Position numbers and translations under genes: made by a program | Notes under the pieces: model-generated | The model's input: the letters and a program-made list of their open reading frames with translations, nothing else | Told to the model about the DNA's origin: nothing | Database searches by the model: none | Part shown: positions 58,885 to 64,000 of the stretch, one piece after another | Layout of the letters: each line of letters starts with the position of its first letter | How positions within the stretch are numbered: position 1 is the first letter of the stretch | Assembly (NCBI GenBank): GCA_036927565.1 | Contig: JAYESD010000009.1 | Location: 150,744,929-150,808,928 of the forward strand | Length of the DNA stretch: 64,000 nucleotides | Reading direction: 5' to 3' | From: Tuctoria greenei | Taxonomy: Eukaryota > Streptophyta > Magnoliopsida > Poales > Poaceae

Positions 58885-59496
58885 GAGCTTGTCCATTCCA
58901 TCCCTGGCCGTAAAATCAATTCTATCGCAGCAAGGTTCACTTGATACTCTATGATAACGTTGATATCATGTTTACTTAAAGTACTCATACGATACTAGTG
59001 TATATATTAACTATGTTGAACTCTCACAAACTGTTGGCAGACCTGGGATAATGATTATTGCATATGAAAAGATCCATAACGACCTTTCAATAGGAGTATT
59101 CTCAACTGAAAACTGGACACTGTTGAAAGAGTTCAGTTATCATATGCTACCACCCCAAAGAATGCAATTCGTTGGGTTGTGTCAAGATAATCTACTCCTA
59201 CAAGAACACAGCCAAAACATGCAAATTATAGATGTAAGCCAGCATACATTGTTCTTCTGAAACCACTTCACTTTTAACTTGTGTTTTTCTTACTAACATG
59301 GTGGTTTGGCCAGATTTGGAATAACAACAATGTGACTACCATTGAAGGATCTAGGAATCGGATACTGTTATCAAGTTGTAATCTAAATGGAAATGATGTA
59401 TTGCTGATATTTGAGAATCAAATGGCTATAACCTGTAATTCTCGTGGAGTGCAAGTGCCACTATTTGAAGGCTCTGGCAATGCAGAGAGTTGTTAT

Positions 59497-59627
59497 TGTT
59501 AGAAGTGTAGGGGTGTGTTTTATATTTTCTCTTTTGCATAAGGGCTTTTATGTTTATTGATCATCCTTGTACTCTATTTATAGAGGCCTCTGGCCTCCTG
59601 AATAATACAAGTCCACAATTCCTAACA
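59497..59627 (+). repeat. 5' LTR of element C
   Basis: 131 bp with inverted ends TGTTAG / CTAACA and a TATA-like ctatttatag at 59574-59583. Confidence 0.88.
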
Positions 59628-59641
59628 TGGTATACAGAGCC
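59628..59641 (+). other. primer-binding site of element C
   Basis: TGGTATACAGAGCC, one base different from the usual TGGTATCAGAGCC (extra or changed A), directly after the LTR end. Confidence 0.85.
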
Positions 59642-59877
59642 AGAAACTAGGGTTAGATTTTTTTCTACCCTACCCATCCCGTCGGCTCATCTTGCCGATT
59701 TTCCTATCCTCGCTATCGACTCTTCCTGTCGATCTACCCATCCGGAGTCTCTGATCTGCCGGCTCTTCCTCGCCACATCGCATCCGATGTCCGACTTGCT
59801 GCGGAGGCGTTCTGCTTCGTCGGCTTGAAGCACTTCCGGCGTCGATGGCCTCCAGATCCGCGTGCTCGTCGTCTCTA

Positions 59878-60060
59878 GTTCGGCCTGGCGCCCGACCCAC
59901 GATGCCCGTCGAACCGTGCCTTGAAGGCGTCGTAGGCGGCCTTGGCCTGCTCCTCGGTGGGGAACGTGCTGATCCAGCGCCCGACCTTGAGCCTGTGGCT
60001 CCGAAATTTCGCCGCCCACCGGCCGGTCTGGCGCTCGTACACGTCTCTTCAGCGGTGCCC
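59878..60060 (-). pseudogene. AP2/ERF-like domain fragment captured in the leader of element C
   Basis: On the minus strand from 60042 the frame reads V-Y-E-R-Q-T-G-R-W-A-A-K-F-R, then R-W-I-S-T-F-P-T-E-E-Q-A, then A-A-Y-D-A-F...R-F-D-G, and stops near 59877. This follows the AP2/ERF DNA-binding domain (YRG part G-R-W-A-A-E-I-R, then W-L-G-T-F-x-T-x-E-E-A-A-x-A-Y-D-x-A). The expected Y-R-G before V-Y is lost to a frameshift (a TGA lies two codons upstream). Base composition (GC-rich, C/G-ending codons) is unlike the T-rich gag-pol of element C. It is antisense to the element and not a working transcription factor gene. Confidence 0.72.
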
Positions 60061-60185
60061 GAAGGAATGGTCTAGTGACCGGATCAACACCGAAGCTTGG
60101 CCTCTGGCTTCCGTGTTTCGGCCATTGTCCGCTCAGTTGTTTGACTGGGCCAAGGAACAAGGCGGCTAGGGTTAAGCTAGAGAGT

Positions 60186-60236
60186 AAAAAAAATAAAAAA
60201 TAAAAAATAAATAAAAAATAAAAAAATAAAAAAGGA
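60186..60236. repeat. A-rich simple repeat (AAAAAT)n
   Basis: Imperfect taaaaaa/taaaaaat units in the leader of element C, between the AP2-like fragment and the CT-rich sequence preceding gag. It could be a decayed poly-A tail, which would fit an RNA-mediated capture, or a plain microsatellite. Confidence 0.8.
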
Positions 60237-60333
60237 GAAATATTTGCAGCTTGCGCCGCTTCTCTTTTGCACTCTCGCCGTCGCCTGCCGCTACTTACTT
60301 TGCGCTCTAGCCGTCGCCTGTCATCTCATTACG

Positions 60334-63300
60334 ATGACTTCTTTGTCGGGTGGGGTTCCGGTTGTGTGGTGTCTGGTGCTTTTTAATGGCACCAATTACC
60401 ACGACTAGGTTCTCCGCATGCGCCTGCACATGCGTGGTCTACGACTCTAGGAGTATCTCACGGGTGATCTTCAATGCCCGCCTTGCCCCGCGATTCCTTC
60501 TGAGCCTGTTATTTCAGATAAGGCTACTGATGATGATAAGATAAAGCTGGAGGAGGATTATCAGACTCGTCTGTCTACATATCAGACTCACTACAGCTTA
60601 TACAGGACTTGGTTGGATGATGATGCTCGAGCTGCTGCTATTCTTGCTTCTAGTATGGATGATCGTATTGCTGCATACATAGCTGAGTTTGAGCATGCAC
60701 ATCAGATGTGGGATTTTCTGCGTTCTCGTTACGGGCCCACTGGACAGTCTACCTACCTTGCTGCTATTCGTCAAGAGCAGCTGTTATGGCAGGGGGATGC
60801 CACAGTGGAGGAGTTCTTCGGTCAGATGTCTGCTATCTGGCGTCAGCTTGATGCTCTTGGTCCTCGATTGTCTACAGATACTTGGCAGTCCTGTTATAGT
60901 CAGAAGGCCGCACTTGAGCTTCGACGCACTTATGACTTTCTGACATGTTTTCGTGACGAGTTTGAGCCTCTTCGTGCTCAGTTGCTTGCTTGTCACCCTT
61001 GTGTCTCTCTTATGGACGCTCTGACGAGTGTTCGTAATGAGGAGACTCATCTTCAGGCTGCCGAGTTGCTGCGTGCTACTTCAGTATTGGCAGCTCGCTC
61101 TTCGACACCGGTGCATACTGTCTCTCCGTATGGTAACGACTTCGGCTTCTTCTTCTACGCCAGGGGGCGTGGTGCTCGTCATTGTGATTATTGAGGTAAA
61201 GATGGTCATGAGAAGACGTCTTGTTTCAAAAAGAGGAAGGCTCAGGCTCATCGGTCTTCACAGGGTGCTGGTGGTGCTAGTACTGGAGGATCTCAGGTGA
61301 GTTCTGCTACTACGGATGCCCAGATACTCGTACTTCTTCGTCGCCTTGCTACTTCTGCACCATCGGGAGCCGCTGGTTATGTGACTCAGTCTTCTGCGCC
61401 TTCGAGTACTGCTGCTACTTCTTCGTCTTCCACTAAGGGACCACCTTCTACTTCTGCTTCAGGTAATTGTCCATGGATTCTTGACTCTGGTGCTTCATTC
61501 CATATGACTCCTTATCATACCAGTTTGTATTCCTTGAGTTCTTCGTACCATCCTTCTATTGTTCATACTGACGATGGTGCTCCTCTTTCGGTTATTGGAC
61601 AGGGCACTCTTCTATCCGACTCTTTTGTTGTTCCTGCTGTTTCTTTTGTTCCTGGACTTATAATGCAACTTATATCGGCTGCTCAACTCACTGATAATGA
61701 TTATCGAGTGATTGTTGATCATGATTGTTGCTATGTTCAGGATCGTCGCACGGGTCGCCTGCTTGGTACTGGCCCACGTCGTCATGACTCACAGCGTCTT
61801 TGGGAGCTTGACTGGCTTTGTCTTCCTTTTATTGCGCCTGCCAGTTCAGTCGGCTCCACTCTTGCTGCTTCGTCCACTTCGACGTTTTCTCAGTGGCACC
61901 ACTGTTTGGGTCATCTTTGTGGCTCTCGCCTCTCCATTCTAGTTCGTCGAGGTGTTTTAGGATCGGTTTCTAGTTCCGAGTCTTTAGCTCATTGTCAGGG
62001 TTGACGGCTAGGGAAGCAGATTCAGCTTCCTTATCCTTCTAGCGAGTCAGTGTCTAAGCGTCCTTTTGATCTTGTTCATTCTGATGTATGGGGTCCTGCT
62101 CTTTTTGCTTCGAAAGGAGGACATCGATATTATATAATTTTTATAGATGATTTTTCTTGCCACACATGGGTCTACTTCATGAAGCATCGCAGTGAGGCGT
62201 TATCTATCTATAAATCATTCTCGACTATGGTTCGTACTCAGTTTGACACCTCTATTCGTATTTTTCGAGCTGACTCTGCTGGTGAGTATTTATCTAATGC
62301 TCTTTTCCATTTTCTTTCTGAGCAAGGAACACTTGCAAAATTCTCTTGTCCAGGTGTTCATGCTCAGAATGGTGTTGCAGAGCGCAAGCATCGACATCTC
62401 CTTGAGACAGCTCGCACTCTTCTGATTGCCTCTTCTGTTCTACCTCATTTTTGGGCTGAGGCTGTTTCTACGGCCACTTTCTTAATTAACACTCACCCAT
62501 TGTCTACCCTTAAAGGTGGAATTCACTTTGAGCGCCTTACAGGCAAGATGCCTGATTACACCAGTCTTCGTCTCTTTGGCTATGTGTGCTACGTGTTGCT
62601 TGCACCACGTGAGTGCACTAAGTTGACTGCCCAGTCTGTTGAGTGTGTTTTCTTAGGCTACAGCTCGGAGCATAAGGGATATCGTTGTTGGGATCCGGTT
62701 GGTCAACGGATGAGAATTTCATGGGATATTGTTTTTTATGAGACACATCCCTTCTATCCCCGACCATCTTCTAATGCTTCTTCTGTATCGGTGGTTGATC
62801 CTATTTCATTCCTTTTCCTTCCTGATGCTCCAGTTGTGAGTGTTTCCCCCTCACACTTAGTACCTCCATGCATGAAATCCTCTTCTTCGGAACCTTCTTC
62901 GATGGTTCCTGATTATGCTTTGAAGGCTCTGGTGATGCAAGTCTATACTCGACGAGTTGTGCCTCCTACAGATGTGCCATCTTTTCCTGATGAGCCGTCT
63001 ACTCCAGTTGAGTCATCTGATGTCTCAGCTTCTCTAGCTCAATCTGACTCTGCGGATATGCCTTCATCTTCTAAGGAATCATCTGCTTCTGATGATTCTT
63101 CTCCTGAGCAGCCCCTTGAACGAGGTCATCGCTCTCGCCAGCCTCCTGATCGGTACTCTCCTTCTAGCTTTTCTACTACTGCTCTTCCTGAGCCGGCTAC
63201 GTATCATGATGTTGTTCCTCATCAGGATGGCAGCATGCGATGGCTGAGGAGATTGCTGCTCTTGAGCGCACCGGCACGTGGGAACTTGTGCCCTGTCCCC

Positions 63301-64000
63301 CACGTGTTCAGCCCATCACCTGTAAGTGGGTTTATAAGCTTAAGACCCGTTCGGATGGTTCACTTGAGTGATATAAGGCTCGATTAGTTGCTCGTGGCTT
63401 CCAGCAGGAACATGGTCGTGACTGTGATGAGACCTTTGCTCCTGTCGCTCACATGACCACAGTTCGTACTCTGCTTGTTGTGTCCTCTGTTCGTGATTGG
63501 TCCATCTCTCAGCTTGATGTAAAGAATGCTTTTCTTAATGGAGAGCTGCGTGAGGAGGTTTATATGCAGCCACCACCTGGGTATTCTATTCCTGAGGGTA
63601 TGGTTTGTCGCCTTCGGCATTCTCTTTATGGCCTTAAGCAGGCTCCTCATGCTTGGTTTCAGCGCTTTGCGTCTGTGGTCACTGCTACTAGTTTCTTTGC
63701 CAGTGCTCATGATCCAGCGCTTTTTGTGCATACTTCGTCATATGGCCGCACTCTTCTTCTTCTCTATGTTGATGACATGATCATCACCGGAGATGATTCA
63801 GAGTACATAGCCTTTGTGAAGGACCATCTCAGTGAGCAATTTCTTATGTCCGATCTTGGTCCTCTTCGTTATTTTCTTGGGATTTAGGTTTCTTCCTCTT
63901 CTGAGAGAATTTATCTATCTCAAAAAAAGTACATTTAGGATCTTCTTGATCGGGCTTCTCTTACTGATCACCGGACTGTTGAGACTCCCATGGAACTCAA
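60334..64000 (+). pseudogene. gag-pol: gag-pol of element C (partial)
   Basis: gag from ATG 60334 with two early TAGs, then F-E-H-A-H-Q-M-W-D-F-L and L-L-W-Q-G-D-A-T-V-E-E-F-F. The zinc knuckle has C-D-Y then TGA where Cys is expected, then G-K-D-G-H-E-K-T-S-C (61186-61225). Protease is W-I-L-D-S-G-A-S-F-H-M (61474-61506). Integrase has H-H-C-L-G-H-L, H-C-Q-G then TGA for Cys (62002-62004), H-S-D-V-W-G-P, F-R-A-D-S-A-G-E-Y and N-G-V-A-E-R-K-H. A frameshift lies near 63230. RT has Q-L-D-V-K-N-A-F-L-N-G and active site L-Y-V-D-D (about 63760-63780). Stops at 63369, 63886 and 63936; runs off the window before RNase H. Confidence 0.93.

Larger units (their letters stand above)
46103..59496 (+). 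pseudogene. host gene, WD40/transducin-like, broken by elements B and C
   Basis: Six exons inferred from GT-AG sites with matching phases: 46103-46243, 46338-46485, 46711-46836, 46907-46945 joined to 58890-58934 (after one TSD copy, skipping element B), 59041-59233, and 59314 to at least 59496. Every join keeps one open frame with no stop, so coding sense was intact until recently. Recognisable pieces are R-R-S-K-Y-R-M-R-A-I-P-L-E, K-N-Y-E-L-V-H-S-I-P-G, R-P-G-I-M-I-I-A-Y, and Q-D-N-L-L-L-Q-E...Q-I-I-D. These resemble, from memory, a plant transducin/WD40 repeat-like family. The 5' exons and the 3' end are not seen: element C enters the last exon after S-C-Y. Family assignment is tentative; exon structure is firmer. 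Confidence 0.65.
59497..64000 (+). mobile_element. Element C: short-LTR Ty1/copia, 3' end outside the window
   Basis: A 131-bp LTR (TGTTAGAAGT...TTCCTAACA) followed at once by a Met-type primer site, then leader, gag, protease, integrase and RT in copia order. The very short LTR suggests the Ale/Retrofit (Hopscotch-like) lineage. It interrupts the last visible exon of the host gene. gttat at 59492-59496 is the candidate target duplication, unverifiable here. Confidence 0.9.

Noticed and set aside
60784..61050. Minus-strand and alternate-frame ORFs over gag of element C
   Set aside because: Overlap the well-supported gag frame; no motifs.

Overview
The window is plant nuclear DNA, almost certainly from a grass. 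It has no compact operons. It holds GC-rich coding stretches set in AT-rich filler, a CACTA transposon end, plant tRNA-type primer-binding sites and a stack of nested LTR retrotransposons. The only host coding DNA I recognise is one multi-exon gene, broken twice by retrotransposons. No exact species can be named from sequence alone.

Layout. 1-893 is one end of a CACTA (En/Spm) element running off the left edge. 894-1234 is host DNA. 1235-44626 is 'element A', a Ty3/gypsy chromovirus of Tekay/Del type on the + strand, with target-site duplication (TSD) accgt. Into its gag went 'element N' (5886-15746, TSD atgta), a non-autonomous LTR element with a tRNA-Asp primer site, itself hit by a LINE (10849-12874, 13-bp TSD). 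Into the RT region of A went a minus-strand Ty1/copia element (17549-39210, TSD aagga). Into the copia integrase went a minus-strand Tat-lineage gypsy element (22548-35585, TSD agttt/agttc) carrying an antisense spliced accessory gene. 44632-46102 is host DNA. 46103-59496 is a phase-consistent host gene (WD40/transducin-like by remembered resemblance) interrupted by 'element B' (46946-58884, TSD gagct), a relative of A. It is cut again at 59497 by a short-LTR copia ('element C') that runs off the right edge. All duplications were read directly, so insertion order is firm: A before N, the copia and the Tat element; N before the LINE; the copia before the Tat element.

Most striking observation. 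Elements A and B carry an extra ORF between primer site and gag. In B this ORF starts with an almost exact copy of the histone H3 N-terminal tail (12 of the first 13 residues after Met, including the K4 and the A-R-K-S context of K9). A coiled-coil-like segment and an acidic tail follow. The same family ends its integrase in a chromodomain, a fold whose classical ligand is the H3 tail. The A copy is a decayed homologue that still shows parts of the motif. This suggests histone-tail mimicry, or capture of a histone gene start, by a chromovirus.

Other observations: the LTRs of A and B have a host-like leader (TATA, then an AAACCCTAG telo-box, then a GC-rich exon and a GT donor, with acceptor-like AG just before the ORF0 and gag ATGs). 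Element N has its primer-site unit tandemly repeated inside its LTR. A 78-80-bp repeat in N has covarying palindromes. Element C carries an antisense AP2/ERF-like fragment in its leader. Essentially all retroelement ORFs contain stops or frameshifts, so the mobile genes here are pseudogenes even where long frames survive.
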